NCBI RefSeq assembly: GCF_020520425.1
Contig: NC_079488.1
Coordinates: 87,215,285-87,279,284, forward strand
Source: Spinacia oleracea
Lineage: Eukaryota; Streptophyta; Magnoliopsida; Caryophyllales; Amaranthaceae
Length of the DNA stretch: 64,000 nucleotides
Direction: 5' to 3'
In this document: one piece after another, positions 1 to 11,500 of the stretch
How the letters are laid out: every line of letters begins with the position of its first letter
Numbering within the stretch: position 1 is the first letter of the stretch
Made by a program: the position numbers and the translations under genes
The notes under the pieces: model-generated
Told to the model about the DNA's origin: nothing
What the model saw: the letters and a program-made list of their open reading frames with translations, nothing else
The model's database searches: none

Positions 1-572
1 ATCGTAGTTGTGCAGAAAAATAATTTTATTTGATTCGATTTGTTATGTATTTGATAGATTCATATCTGATCTTTTATAGATGTCGCATGACTTTTTATCA
101 ATGATTCAATTTTAATGTAAAAAAAAACATTAATAAGGCAATTCTTTTTGCCTCACTTTGTGAACTAGTACCTTATGTTTTCAGTTTTGTCAAATATATA
201 GTACATTGAATGAAAAAGTTGGATTAAAAATGGTACCTTATAGCAACATTCCGGCCAAATTATCAATTTTCCGGCTATTGATTCCGTTTGTTGGCACAAT
301 TACCTAGTCGGCTAGCTCTCCTTGGTCAATCAAAGTTCACGGGAATTTCTAATTCTCATGTTGTCAACCAAACAACTTAGAGAAATTCACATGAATTTTA
401 CAAGGGAACTAATTTTCCTTGAATTACAACTTTCTATGGGAATTAAATTCCCATGTCAATCAAACAAGCCCTTATATTACCTGAACTTAACTAGACTTGT
501 ATGAACTTAACTGAACATATCTGAACTTACTTTTTCTGAAATAAGTCAAAATAAGTCGAACAGAACAAAGCC
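1..572. other. AT-rich intergenic DNA, no gene seen
   Basis: No convincing coding exon was found on either strand. The stretch around 320-480 contains several internally similar phrases around 'gggaattaaattcccatg' and 'caatcaaacaagccc', which resemble the ends of Tourist-type MITEs, but I could not define paired ends or a target duplication. Confidence 0.5.
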
Positions 573-575
573 TTA

Positions 576-1296
576 GGGGTCGTTTGGTTCGCACGGGGTA
601 AACGGAATGGAATCAAGAATGGGATAGAAGGGGAATGGAAATCATTCCCTTTGATTTAAAAAGTTGTTTGGAATGCTTTTATTCTTTTTTTCCATTCATC
701 CTCTCACCACTCCGACCGCCGCCAGCCACCGCCCGCCTCCACCTCTGTCGCCGCCCCCTCCTCCCCCCTCTCCCCTCTGTCGCCGGCACTCCCCCTCCCT
801 CTTCCCTATGTCGGCGGCACTCCCCCTCCCTCTTCCCTATGTCGCCGCCACTCCCCCTCCCTCTGTCGACGTCGCCGCCACTCCCCCTCCCCTCTATCGA
901 CGTCCCCGCCACTCCCCTCCCCTCTGTAGCCGCCACTCCTTCTCCCTCTCCCCTGTCGTCGTTCTCCCTCCCTCGATTTGTCGGTGTGGATGTGTCGGCG
1001 GGGATGGTCGGTGACGGAGGTCGGTGACCCAGAAGGTGGCCGGAAGTTGGTGGTCGCGTGGTTGGAGGTTAGATCTAGAGTTAGAGGTGAGAGAGAGGAG
1101 GTGGGGGAAGTGAAGATGGGAAAGGGAATGGAAAAGTCTTGGGGGGGTGGGGAATGAAGGTAGAGGGTTTTGGGGTAAACTAAATAATAAAAAAGGGTAA
1201 AGAGAATGATGAAAGAGGCCTAACAAACAATAACAAAGGGAATGATTGCAGCCCATTCTCTTTCCCTTTGATTATTACCCCCAACCAAACGCCCCC
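576..1296. mobile_element. Tourist-like (PIF/Harbinger) MITE
   Basis: Terminal inverted repeats are visible: the left end reads GGGGTCGTTTGGTT and the right end, reverse-complemented, GGGGGCGTTTGGTT. The 721-bp element is flanked by the 3-bp duplication TTA at 573-575 and 1297-1299, the hallmark of the PIF/Harbinger superfamily. It has no transposase and is therefore non-autonomous. Its centre is a C-rich minisatellite, which is why several long spurious reading frames appear here. Confidence 0.85.
700..1000. repeat. C-rich minisatellite inside the MITE
   Basis: Imperfect tandem units of roughly 20-25 bp built on GCCGCCACTCCCCCTCCC run through the middle of the Tourist-like element. Proline/serine/leucine-rich reading frames arise in several phases on both strands; this is the usual signature of translated low-complexity DNA and not of a gene. 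Confidence 0.75.
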
Positions 1297-1902
1297 TTAG
1301 TATCAAACGGAGTGGTCCTGGGTTAGCATTTAGCCTTCCCTAGTTCCCTGCACGTTCTAAAATTTCGTCTGCGTGTACATTTTTGTTGTTAAAGGATCAT
1401 ACAAGATGGAATTATGGGTAACTGAAATACCCAAAAGATAATTCAACAGGCCTTAGATCGAAAGCAAGGAGGCCTTAGGAGTTTGTTTAGTCTCAAGATT
1501 TTCTAATATTAATGAGTTTTCTAATTGTGTAATGTAATACTTTCATAGTTGATAAAGGTAACGTATTATTTGATTCCAAGGAGCCTTTGAGTTATATTTT
1601 GGAGTTGTAATGAAGTTTAAGAGTTGATTAAGTTAAGATTAACCATCCTTACAATTATATATTATCATCTAATTAACTGTATCTGTATATTTAAAAGCCA
1701 ATTCCTTTTAGTACACGGTTGAAAAACTAATATTCGTTCTGATGTCATGAAAATTTTCATACTTAATTACATTATTATTGTTATAGTTGGTCAAATGAAA
1801 TCTTGGGATAGACTATCTCATGTGACGTTCCTCTATAATCTTCGTTGATACACAAATCTTTGTCATGATTTTTGTGTATTTGTTTAATCAACTGATAACC
1901 TG

Positions 1903-1909
1903 TATATAA
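1903..1909 (+). promoter_or_regulatory. Probable TATA box of the SDR gene
   Basis: TATATAA lies about 97 bp upstream of the predicted ATG at 2006, a normal plant spacing for a short 5' leader. It is inferred from position and sequence only. Confidence 0.4.
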
Positions 1910-2005
1910 TAAGAACATCATATATTCAAGCAATTATGTATTACATTGATAATCTCTCTGAAGTTGTATAGCATTTATCCCGGTACGTTACTTGGTATTG
2001 GTAAG

Positions 2006-2907
2006 ATGAGTATTTTAGCCACATCAACCACAAACAAAAGGTAAGCAACCTTGATTAATTGCATTACTTGGAATGTCAAATTTTATTAATCTTATTTCTT
2101 TTCTAATTTAAGTTGATTAATTTTGTTAAATAAATTGTTTTAAGATTGGAAGGGAAGGTCGCAATAGTGACAGGTGGAGCGAGTGGAATTGGTGCAAGTA
2201 CGGTAAAACTGTTTTGGGAAAACGGCGCTAAAGTTGTAATAGCAGACATTGAAGATGAGCTAGGCGAAAAACTGGCAAAAACTCTCAACAACAGCAATAA
2301 CGATAACATCATGTACTTTCATTGCAACATCTGTATAGAAGAAGAAGTCCGCGACCTTGTAGACTACACAGTCTCCAAGTATGGTAAGCTAGACATAATG
2401 TATAACAATGCAGGCATAAGAGACAAGCCTAGATCAGGTTCGATTTTGGACTCAACTCAAGAAGATATGGATCGGGTCCTTAAAGTAAACCTATATGGTT
2501 CATTCTATGGAGCTAAGCACGCAGCTCGAGTCATGGTACCACAAAAGGAGGGTTGTATATTGTTCACTTGTAGTGTTTGTACTTTAATAGGAGGAATATC
2601 AACTCACCCTTATACTATGTCTAAGCATGCCATTTTGGGATTGGCAAAGAATTTGAGTGTTGAACTTAAGCAACATGGTCGCATAAGGGTCAATTGTATC
2701 TCCCCATCGGGAGTATTTACTGGCATGGCACCACGCCTTAGTGGGGCTAAAGGACTACTCACGACCGAGGATGTTGCTAAAGCGGCTCTCTATCTAGCTA
2801 GTGATCACGGTAATTTTGTGAATGGACATAATCTTGTTTTAGATGGTGGGTTAAGTGCTATGACTTCTTTAATTGGATTGGCTTTCGGTTCAACTTTCAC
2901 TAACTAA
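2006..2907 (+). CDS. Short-chain dehydrogenase/reductase, ABA2/xanthoxin-dehydrogenase-like (SDR110C type)
   Basis: NAD(P)-dependent oxidoreductase of the classical SDR fold, 265 aa. Exon 1 is 2006-2040 (11 codons plus two bases); a 104-bp GT-AG intron (2041-2144) splits an Arg codon; exon 2 is 2145-2907. An ATG start needs exon 1, because exon 2 alone opens only with TTG. Visible motifs are the cofactor loop TGGASGIG (residues 21-28), Asp46 after the second strand (suggesting NAD over NADP), NNAG (99-102), Asn127, and catalytic Ser155, Tyr168 and Lys172 (YTMSK). The C-terminal GHNLVLDGG box is present. Relatives include plant xanthoxin dehydrogenase, secoisolariciresinol dehydrogenase and momilactone A synthase; the substrate cannot be told. 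Odd point: the stretch between SPSGVFTG and the EDVA helix, the substrate-covering loop, looks about 15 residues shorter than I remember for the family, matching the slightly short total length. Confidence 0.88.
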
Positions 2908-3512
2908 TAAGCCCTTATTTCTTATCATTACCGCTTTTTTGTTTTATTATCTTCTTATACTTCGTATTAAAAAGCCGAAGGATTGAAAAAATAAAAATTG
3001 CGTAATTTTTGTTTCAATTTCACCCCTTCACCCCTTTGTTTATTACAAGCTCTTTTAGCTAATTTAATTATTTTTATTTTTATTTTTATTTGCATGATTG
3101 TCAAGCATTGATTAAGAATAAGGTTAAGTAATTTCCTCTGTTTCTTAAACATTGTATCATGGTTGACTTTACGCTCTTCATCACATGACTTTGACTCTTT
3201 ATGTCTCGAATTAAGTGTAAGAAATTTTTAAAAGTTGATGTTTAGAAAATACATATTGATACTAAGCTAATAAGATCGCACATGACTACAATTTTTCATA
3301 CGTACTATCAAAAAAATGACCAAGTGTATATTATGAATAATGTAAAAATCCAAATGGTGCAAAATTAGGAAACTGGGGAAGCAGATAAATTGGTAGTAGT
3401 TTACTCCGTTTTAGATAAGAGTTCATCCAGGAAAGTTCGTGATGTTGTAATTAACTAACTATCAATGTAATGTAGGAAGTTCTTATGTTAGTTTTGAGGT
3501 ATTATTTCTAGC
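2908..3512. other. Intergenic, repeat-derived, no gene
   Basis: After the SDR stop there is AT-rich DNA. From about 3136 a phrase beginning 'cctctgtttcttaaacatt' and continuing 'catggttgactttacg' recurs in altered form near 57430-57500, so this is a dispersed, probably MITE-derived repeat. No coding exon seen. Confidence 0.5.
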
Positions 3513-4090
3513 CAGGCCCGGTCCTGACAATTTGGAGGCCCAGGGCGAAACATAAGTAAAGAGCCCCTTATGTACAGTAAACTTTTAATGTATAAAGATT
3601 TTTTATACTTTAAAAAATAGATTGTATAACATTTGGGTGGTTGGACCTTGAATATATTATTTTTCCTTTCTAAATAATACGCAAAAAATCATTAAAAGAA
3701 AGAGGAAGTGGTTAACAAAGAGAAACACAGACAACCAAACTAAAACAATACTCCATAATTATTTTTTCTAGGTTGTTTGTATCCGGAATATAAAATACTG
3801 TTACAAAAATTCAATAAAACATAGAATTATAGAAATAAGGCATGTAAATTAATTGAAAAACATGCTAAAAACAGGTTAAAATTTCAATCGGCAAGATTCA
3901 AACCTGGATTCCCCCCACTTCATCCACGCTACAATCTTCACCCACTTAACCAACTGAGCCACTGCTACTTTTAATTACTATTGCAATTTTTATTGTAATT
4001 ATATTAACACAAACTGGTAATTTTGGGGGCCCTCCCCAACAGGGGGCCCAGGGCGGCCGCCCCTCGTTTCACCCCTCAGGGCCGGGGCTG
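3513..4090. mobile_element. hAT-type non-autonomous element
   Basis: The 578-bp element begins CAGGCCCGGTCCTGA and its right end, reverse-complemented, begins CAGCCCCGGCCCTGA, a typical hAT terminal repeat. It is flanked by a perfect 8-bp duplication TTTCTAGC at 3505-3512 and 4091-4098. It carries no transposase frame. A tRNA-like block lies inside it on the minus strand (about 3895-3965). Confidence 0.9.
3895..3965 (-). repeat. tRNA-like (SINE-head-like) block inside the hAT element
   Basis: Read on the minus strand, an A-box-like TGGCTCAGTTGGTTAAG is followed about 45 bases later by a B-box-like GGTTTGAATC. The spacing fits a pol III internal promoter, but there is no closed acceptor stem that I can find, so this is more likely a tRNA/SINE-derived passenger than a working tRNA gene. 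Confidence 0.4.
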
Positions 4091-4508
4091 TTTCTAGCAT
4101 GTTGCAACGATTCAGATGAAACCGATAGGGCCATTAATGGGTTCCAGATCCATTCTATTCGGGTTGAAACCATATAGATTGTTGCGAAACTGTTTGTTAT
4201 CGGGTTTCAGATCTTAATCGGGTTAATATTTTCGAGTCGATTCGAATTCAGATTGAATATAATTGGATCGGGCTTCGTGTTCCATCTTGCAAGTTATTAA
4301 CAGCATCGATTCTAAACGATTCGAATTATCCAAACGTATTCAACGGCTCGAGTTGAGAATTGACAACCATAAACACCCCCTCAAACATAAAGTTAAACTC
4401 GGTCCAAATTGACACTATCAGAGCCTACCATGCACCCAAAAGAGTAAATGGCACAATTTCTTTCATTTGTAATTTATTAGTCTTATATGCACGCAATGCT
4501 AAAATATA

Positions 4509-4881
4509 CTCCTTCCGTTCCAAAATGTTTGTTACATATTCCTTTTAGGTTGTTTCAAAATGTTTGTTACATGGGGGAATCTTTCCTTTTATAAACTTAA
4601 TATAATATTATTTTTTGTGCCAACTTTTAATTTTAATTGGTCCAATTTTTTCAACATTAAATTTCTTTACAATTTCCCAAGTATGTTAAGTTAGCAATCT
4701 TTGTGCTTTTCCATTATTGGTTCATTTTGATAAATAAAACAATCTTATTGGTTGTTGTAATTATTAGTGGATTGAGGTTTTACTTGGTTTATTTTTTTAA
4801 TAAAAAACCAAAAGAATCTTTATTATACGTTAATAAACGTGCAAAAGTCCAAACGTAACAAATATTTTGGAACGGAGGGAG
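4509..4881. mobile_element. Stowaway MITE (Tc1/mariner)
   Basis: Ends are CTCCTTCCGTTCCAAAATG and, reverse-complemented at the right, CTCCCTCCGTTCCAAAATA. The 373-bp element sits between TA dinucleotides (4507-4508 and 4882-4883), the Stowaway target duplication. Confidence 0.9.
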
Positions 4882-4922
4882 TATTAAAAAATACGGAGTA
4901 AATTATGTTATGTAATTTATTA

Positions 4923-5299
4923 GGAAATTTTGTGAAACACTACCTTTAAGTTCGGTGGTTTTGTAAATTGCTACCTTATAAAAACTTTTTTTAATTTAAC
5001 TACCTTATAAGTTTGGTTTGTTTGACTAACACTACCATTTGACGTTTTTCGTTAATGTTTTCCGTCGTGTATTTCTTCTATTCTTTTAAATATCTCTGTT
5101 CATTTGTCATTTTGTGCATTTACCATATTAAATAACCGTTGTAGTGGAGTCCAAAGACGTAAAACATTAACAAAAAACGGAAAATGGTAGTGTTAGTCAA
5201 ACAAACCAAACTTATAAGGTAGTAAAATATAATTTCCTTTTTAAAAGGTAGCAATTCACAAAACCACCAAACTTAAAGGTAGTGTTTCACCAAATTTCC
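4923..5299. mobile_element. Mutator-type MITE with long inverted repeats
   Basis: Long inverted repeats of roughly 70-100 bp face each other: the left end starts GGAAATTTTGTGAAACACTA and the right end ends TAGTGTTTCACCAAATTTCC. A perfect 9-bp duplication AATTTATTA flanks it (4914-4922, 5300-5308), the size made by Mutator-like transposases. Its right end is only about 200 bp from the ATG of the downstream hydrolase gene, so it lies in that promoter. Confidence 0.9.
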
Positions 5300-5408
5300 A
5301 ATTTATTATTGTTGTTGGGGCTCATTTACCAAAAATAAATAAATTCACGGGAGGTTTACAACACCGAATCGGCGCGGAGTAACCGGCTCTTCAGCACTAC
5401 AATTTCAT

Positions 5409-5501
5409 ATGTTGGGACTTGGGGTTTCTTGATCAATTTCGATCTTGTTCTTCATTTTCTCTTCCCTCTAATCCACAATTTACTACGCGATGAAACTATG
5501 A
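5409..5501 (+). promoter_or_regulatory. Two minimal upstream ORFs in the leader of the hydrolase gene
   Basis: A seven-codon upstream frame (ATG 5409, stop 5430-5432) is followed by a three-codon frame (ATG 5490, stop TGA 5499-5501). The second stop overlaps the main ATG (5498-5500) in the arrangement CTATGA. If the transcript starts upstream of 5409, both would be scanned before the main start and could lower or condition its translation. The transcription start is unknown, so the regulatory role is inference. Confidence 0.4.
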
Positions 5502-8500
5502 ACGTGGGTTCTTACAATACCATCTGCAATTGGGTCCATACCGTACTAATTTTGTGGGTATGGTCTCAATCTCAATGGGTAAAAATCAACTGTGTATCTG
5601 GGGCCGAGTCAGAATTCGACCCGAGTTCTCTGGGTCCAGAATTACTAGAAACAGCAAGAAATCCCGAGTTCTTCGATTGGATGAAGAGGGTAAGGAGGAG
5701 AATCCATGAATACCCAGAACTTGCATTCGAAGAGTACAAGACGAGTGAACTCATCAGATCAGAGCTTGACTCGCTGGGGATTGAGTATACTTGGCCTGTT
5801 GCTAAGACTGGACTTGTCGGGTCAATCGGGTCCGGGTCACAACCTTGGTTTGCTCTTCGGGCCGACATGGATGCCCTCCCAATTCAGGTCCATCCTCCTC
5901 CCCTTTCTTTTAATCTTTATTGATCATTATATAGAAGTAATTTTTAATTATATGCTTAATAATGTTAATGTTTGGCTTTTATAGTCAACGGTTGAAGCAA
6001 CAAATATGATGGTTGAAAACAACAATGTTTGAAGTTGTTATTTATGTAAAATTAGCATGTAATTTAGTGAGGATAGTTGGTTGAATTTGTAGTTTGAGTT
6101 AAATTTATATCCATGAAGTGTGTAGGTAAATTCTTGTAAATATTGTGGCATTTGACAGTTAACAAATTAATTAAGTTCATTTGAATAATGTATGTAGTAT
6201 CGTAACCGTGCTTTTAACTTTGATTGTAGAACTATGGACATGGATTAATGTAGTTGTATAAGATGATTAGATTATCTGTATCAAAGTAAGGTTGTACATA
6301 CATGAAAATGTTTTAAAATGGTGGTAAAAGAAGGAAAAGTTATTAAAGTAATACGTAAAATTGTAGAAGAAGATTTATTAGACAAAAAAAAAACAACACT
6401 TATGAAATTGAGTTCTAAATATTTACAAGAATTTACCTACACGTATCAAAGTAAGATTTATTAGACCAGAGACGGCAAAGAGAGTATTTGGGAACATAGG
6501 GAGTAAGTTCTAAAGTAGATTATCCGAAAGTATAATGTGTTTCTATGAAGAGAGAGGAGTAATCAAGATGACTATGGGGGGCAACTAAATTGCAAACTTC
6601 TCTTGTAATTTGACTCATTTTTCGTGAGTCGGAGCAATGGCTTATTTGCTGAAACTGTTCCATGACTTCCAACAATCTGATCTACTCTGGACTTGTTGTT
6701 TGGTTAGTAGCTCAGTGGCTTTTGAATTAAGTTCTGGAATTGTAAATTTGTAATGCACATCATTTCTGATGATATACAATTTCTGGACATAGGATCCTGA
6801 ATGTAACCCTATTCTACTGAGACTGTCAACCTATGTTCACTATAATGTACAGAAGGCTCGGGAAAGGGAAGAGACAAGTTCCAAACTTCCAATCCTTGAA
6901 CTACATGCTTATACACCGTATTTATACAAAAACAAAAAACCAACTCTAAGAGCTTCAAGCCACTCTACTCTAAATCATGATGACTAACTTCTGTCTTCAT
7001 CCCATGCCTTGAATTTAAAGGAACCTTTTACTAAAATTGAGAAATTTACACCACGAGTTGTGAAAAGGAACCTTTTACTAAAATTTAGAAATTTACACCA
7101 CATGTTGTGAAAAGGAACCTTTTACTAAAATTGAGAAATTTACACCACGAGTTGTGAAAAATACCCGATGCTCAAACTTCCAATCCTTAAATTACATACT
7201 TGTACCTTCTCGTTGGGGATTTTAATTTTTTATACTCCATATAAATTACAACTTTATTTTTCTTTACGAGAATAATAATCAATTTTATTCAAGAAGAAAA
7301 GCCTAGTCGGCAATGACAAGGAGTGAAACATCCACGGTGATCTTCCATCCAAACCTTTACCTCACACAACCTTATTCAGTGACTCAATAGTTGTCAATTA
7401 AAAGTCACAAGTTTTAAATTCCAACATAATTCATACAGAGATATGTACATACTTCACCATTTTGACTTTCATGTTAACCAATACACAACTTTTACCATTA
7501 ATAGCTTTATTTATCTAGTAAAATATTTTTTTTCTTTAGATTTTTAAAAAAATTAAATTTGAGAGTAATCCGACAACCTTTTATATAATAACATTTATTT
7601 ATCAGTTTTTTCACTAGATACCATCGAGGTTTTCGAAAATGGATACCCTCGTGCTTTCAATAATTCACCATATGCCTTTGAGGTTTTAAGAAATACCATG
7701 ACTTGACCCTGCCGTTAATTTTCCGTTAAGTTTTTGCTACAAACTTAATTCACTAGATACCCATCTTGATTTCTCTCCTCCAACGCTTATTTTGTAGAAA
7801 AAAGTCCATGTGTCGCTTTCTTATTGGCTTTAAAATATTTTTTAAAAAATAAAATAAAATGAAGCTTCTCCTCTTTTTTATCTTCCCCGCTAATCACAAC
7901 ATTATGAAGCATTAATTGAAGCGAACACCGTAAATGGCGTCAACCATAGGAGAAATATTGATCATGAATCTTCTCCTCTCCATGACTCTCTCTCCTCCCA
8001 AAAACATAAACCATTTTTACTGCTTCATTAATCGGTATCTTCTTGGAACCTTCTTCAACCCCACGATGTCGCCATCATGTTCCTCCAACTTCATCTTGAG
8101 TTTTCCTCCCTTTCTCCATGTCTTTATTTCCTCTTTCCTCCTCCAAAACCAAAATATTCCCAGCTACATCACATGATCCTCCATCACTATATCTACCAAA
8201 ATCAATACAGAAACACACCCATAATATTGTTACAGTTCTACTGTAATCTAAAGTCACCTTAAAAGGGGATATAGGAAATTGAAACTAAAATTAAATAAAT
8301 AAGCAATTCAACTAAAAACACAACAAATTTCTAGAAACACGAAATTAATTGAGCAAATTTCAAGTACGTTGTTGCCACTTTATCACTTTTCCAAAAAAAT
8401 TCGAGATGAAATGCATCCTCAACTCTGGGAATTTATGCTTAACTACCGAAGGATGAGAATAGTAATTCCCATCAATTTTCTCCAACGATTTGTTCAAAGA

Positions 8501-11500
8501 TCAAATAACTGGTTTTTCACATCACGTCATTCCTTAGTCGTAACCCAATCAACAGTGAATTAGAATGTTTCATATGTGCGAATGTTTCATTAGAATACAT
8601 TGCAAAAATATTGCATAATTACATGAATCGTACATCTATATCAAACGAAAACATTTAACCCCACATATTCTTTTTTCTATGTTAAGTGAGTTTATTTATA
8701 TCCATTCAAAAGCAATGAATGTGTTTAAATGAACCTTAGGTTAGTATTACAGAATTGGTGACACTAGGCATGGTCGCACGGATGTAACAACCTTATATGT
8801 GTGGGGATATTAGGATAACAACAACAACAACAACAACAAAGCCTTAGTCCCGAAATGATTTGGGGTCGACTAACATGAATCGTCGTAGGAGATCGTCATT
8901 GTCACCAATCAAACCAGAAAGGAGCAAGAAGTAAAACTAAAAAAGCAAGGAAGAGAAGGTGGAATTAATGAAAGTAAGATAGAGAAAAATGTATATATAT
9001 TATAGAAGAAATATTGTAAGAGATAATAAAAAATAAGTAACGTTTAAAATAAATGAATAAGTAAAATAAGTACAATTCAAAATAGCATGTAAAAATATTA
9101 AAAAAATTCAAAAGAATTTTAAAAATAAAATAAAAATAAGAATAAAAAATAAATTAAAAAATAGAAAGAAACAAAAACATGAAAGTTGTATAAGTCAAAT
9201 GAAGTCAGCAATATATATATTCTCTCCCTCCACTCTATCCTATCCAACGCCATATTTTCCTCAATCCCAAGAAAGCTCATATCGTGCTCAATCACCTTCC
9301 TCCAAGTTTTCTTAGGTCTTCCCCTACCCCTTGCAATTCTATGATAGGAGGTATAGGGCTAGTTTCCTTGGGGATGCTCCTGATGCTACCCAAAATAATC
9401 TGTTCCTAAAGAATCGCTAACTTTAGAGAAAGCACCTTTGCCCCCTTTTGTTTCCCCGATTAGAGCTTAATTACTTTTTTACAATTTTTGGTTGCATGGA
9501 ATAAATGATGAGAGACAAAATTGGTGGTACCAGACGAACTGAATGTGAGAGTAAAGTGGTGGTCCTTCTTAGTAATTTGTAGTATCGGACAATCTTTTGG
9601 GGTCATCACAAAAAGTAAAATGGGGCAAACAAAAAGAAACAGGGAGAGTTAAAAAGAACTTGAGCCATATTTGTATGTAGTTAATGACATAATTCGTATG
9701 TGTTTTCTTTTCTCCAATATTTCTTTGACACATAAAATAGTTTAGCAAGCCTGTCTTCTGAACTTTGTTCCTAAATTAGTGCATCTCCTGCTCATGTTAG
9801 TGAGTTTACGATGAACAAAAAGGCATATTTCCACTTTCCAATGGCATTTTTGGCGTCAAGGGTTACAAATGAAATAAATGTTTCTTTTTGGCCTTTTTCA
9901 TGTGTTAGGAAATGGTAGAATGGGAAAACAAGAGCAAGGTGGATGGTAAAATGCACGCATGTGGGCATGACGTACATGTCACAATGCTTTTAGGGGCTGC
10001 AAAGTTGTTGCAGCAGAAGAGGAAGGTCTTGAAGGTATTTATATTAGAAGCATGTAGATGTAAGTTTACATCCTTACAATCTGCTGTACTTTAACTGTTG
10101 ATGTTTAAAGTTTAACAATTATAGGGAACTGTTAAGCTAATTTTCCAACCAGCGGAAGAAGGTCGTGCTGGTGCATATTCTATGATACAAGAAGGGGCTA
10201 TTGATAATGTGCAAGCAATTTTTGGACTTCATGTTTTGCCTTTTACACCTATAGGAGCAATTGGATCTAGACCTGGACCTTTTCTTGCTGGTTCAGGCAG
10301 ATTTCTTGCAACAATTCACGGGAAGGGTGAAATGAGAGACCCGGTTGTCGCAGCATCCACCACAATTTTGGCGCTGCAACAACTTATTTCTCGAGAGACA
10401 GACCCTCTTGAATCCAGAGTAAGTTCCAATATGTACTCACAATCATATGATTTTTGGAAATTGAGCCGTCAATGCTAGCTATAAGAATGGAGAATGCAAG
10501 AATAGACAAGGGGTTATATGACCATTTGAGCATCCAGTATTGGTGGATTATTCTCATATTCATGTTGATTTCTTTTATGTTATAATTTTGCTCAGCTCTG
10601 CTCTGTTCTTGTTGTCTGACTGCGATTCTCGTGAAAATGAATGCACGCTAATCATGATTGATTCTTATATTGACATAGGTAGTAACAGTGACCATGATAC
10701 AAGGCAGCCAGCAGAGAGACGTGATCCCCAACATTGTTAAGTTTGGGGGGACTTTTAGGAGCAAAACATCAGAGGGGTTGTCCGATCTTCAGAGAAGGAT
10801 TAGAGAGGTAAGTCAAAATATCCATGAACACAACTCTTCCCTCCAATTTCCAGTACAATCTGATGCTTTTTTTTCGTCACGTATTTATGTACATAGTATA
10901 TGTTTTAGTATTGTCTCAAGAAGTTTCAAGGTATACTACGTTGGGTTTTGGGGGAGGGATGTTTAAGTGGGATCTTCTTATCTATTACTATGTACTAAAA
11001 GAGACACCAGGAATGACACGTGTCAATTCCTGGTGCAATTTTTTCCCGCCAAAAACCAATTTCCCAAAAAAACGTGTATCTATTTTATTTTATTTTGTTT
11101 CTCTACCTTTTTTTATAAACTATTTATGTATGGAAATAAAATTTAGTTTATAAATTATAGCAATAATAGATACGACGTAATAATAATTATTCTAAATTGG
11201 TAATATTTTAGTCAAATCGCTATATTAATAATGGAAAATATATCACTCAATGTTTTGGTCAAATTACCATATTAGCATTTTAAATATGCATATTAGATGA
11301 ATAAATTTAAACAAGTATGTTAAAAATGTAATAACTATGCAGTAGTTTGGTAGATATTCAGTTAAATATTTTGTGAAAAAAATGATCAAAATCCGTGCGT
11401 GCACAGGATCTAATCTAGTACTATAATAGGTGTTAGATAGTTAGTTGAATGATGTGTGAACAGAGACAAGTGCATGTGTCAAGAATGAGACTTCAGCATT

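Noticed and set aside
635-1256. Overlapping 85-130 aa Pro/Ser-rich frames on both strands
   Set aside because: They are translations of the C-rich minisatellite inside the Tourist MITE at 576-1296; several phases are open at once and no splice or start context fits.
2103-2312. Minus-strand 69-aa frame opposite the SDR gene
   Set aside because: It is antisense to the SDR cofactor-binding exon and resembles no protein.
5429-5497. N-terminal extension of hydrolase copy 1
   Set aside because: It opens with TTG, not ATG; the first in-frame ATG is 5498 and is directly followed by a plausible signal peptide.
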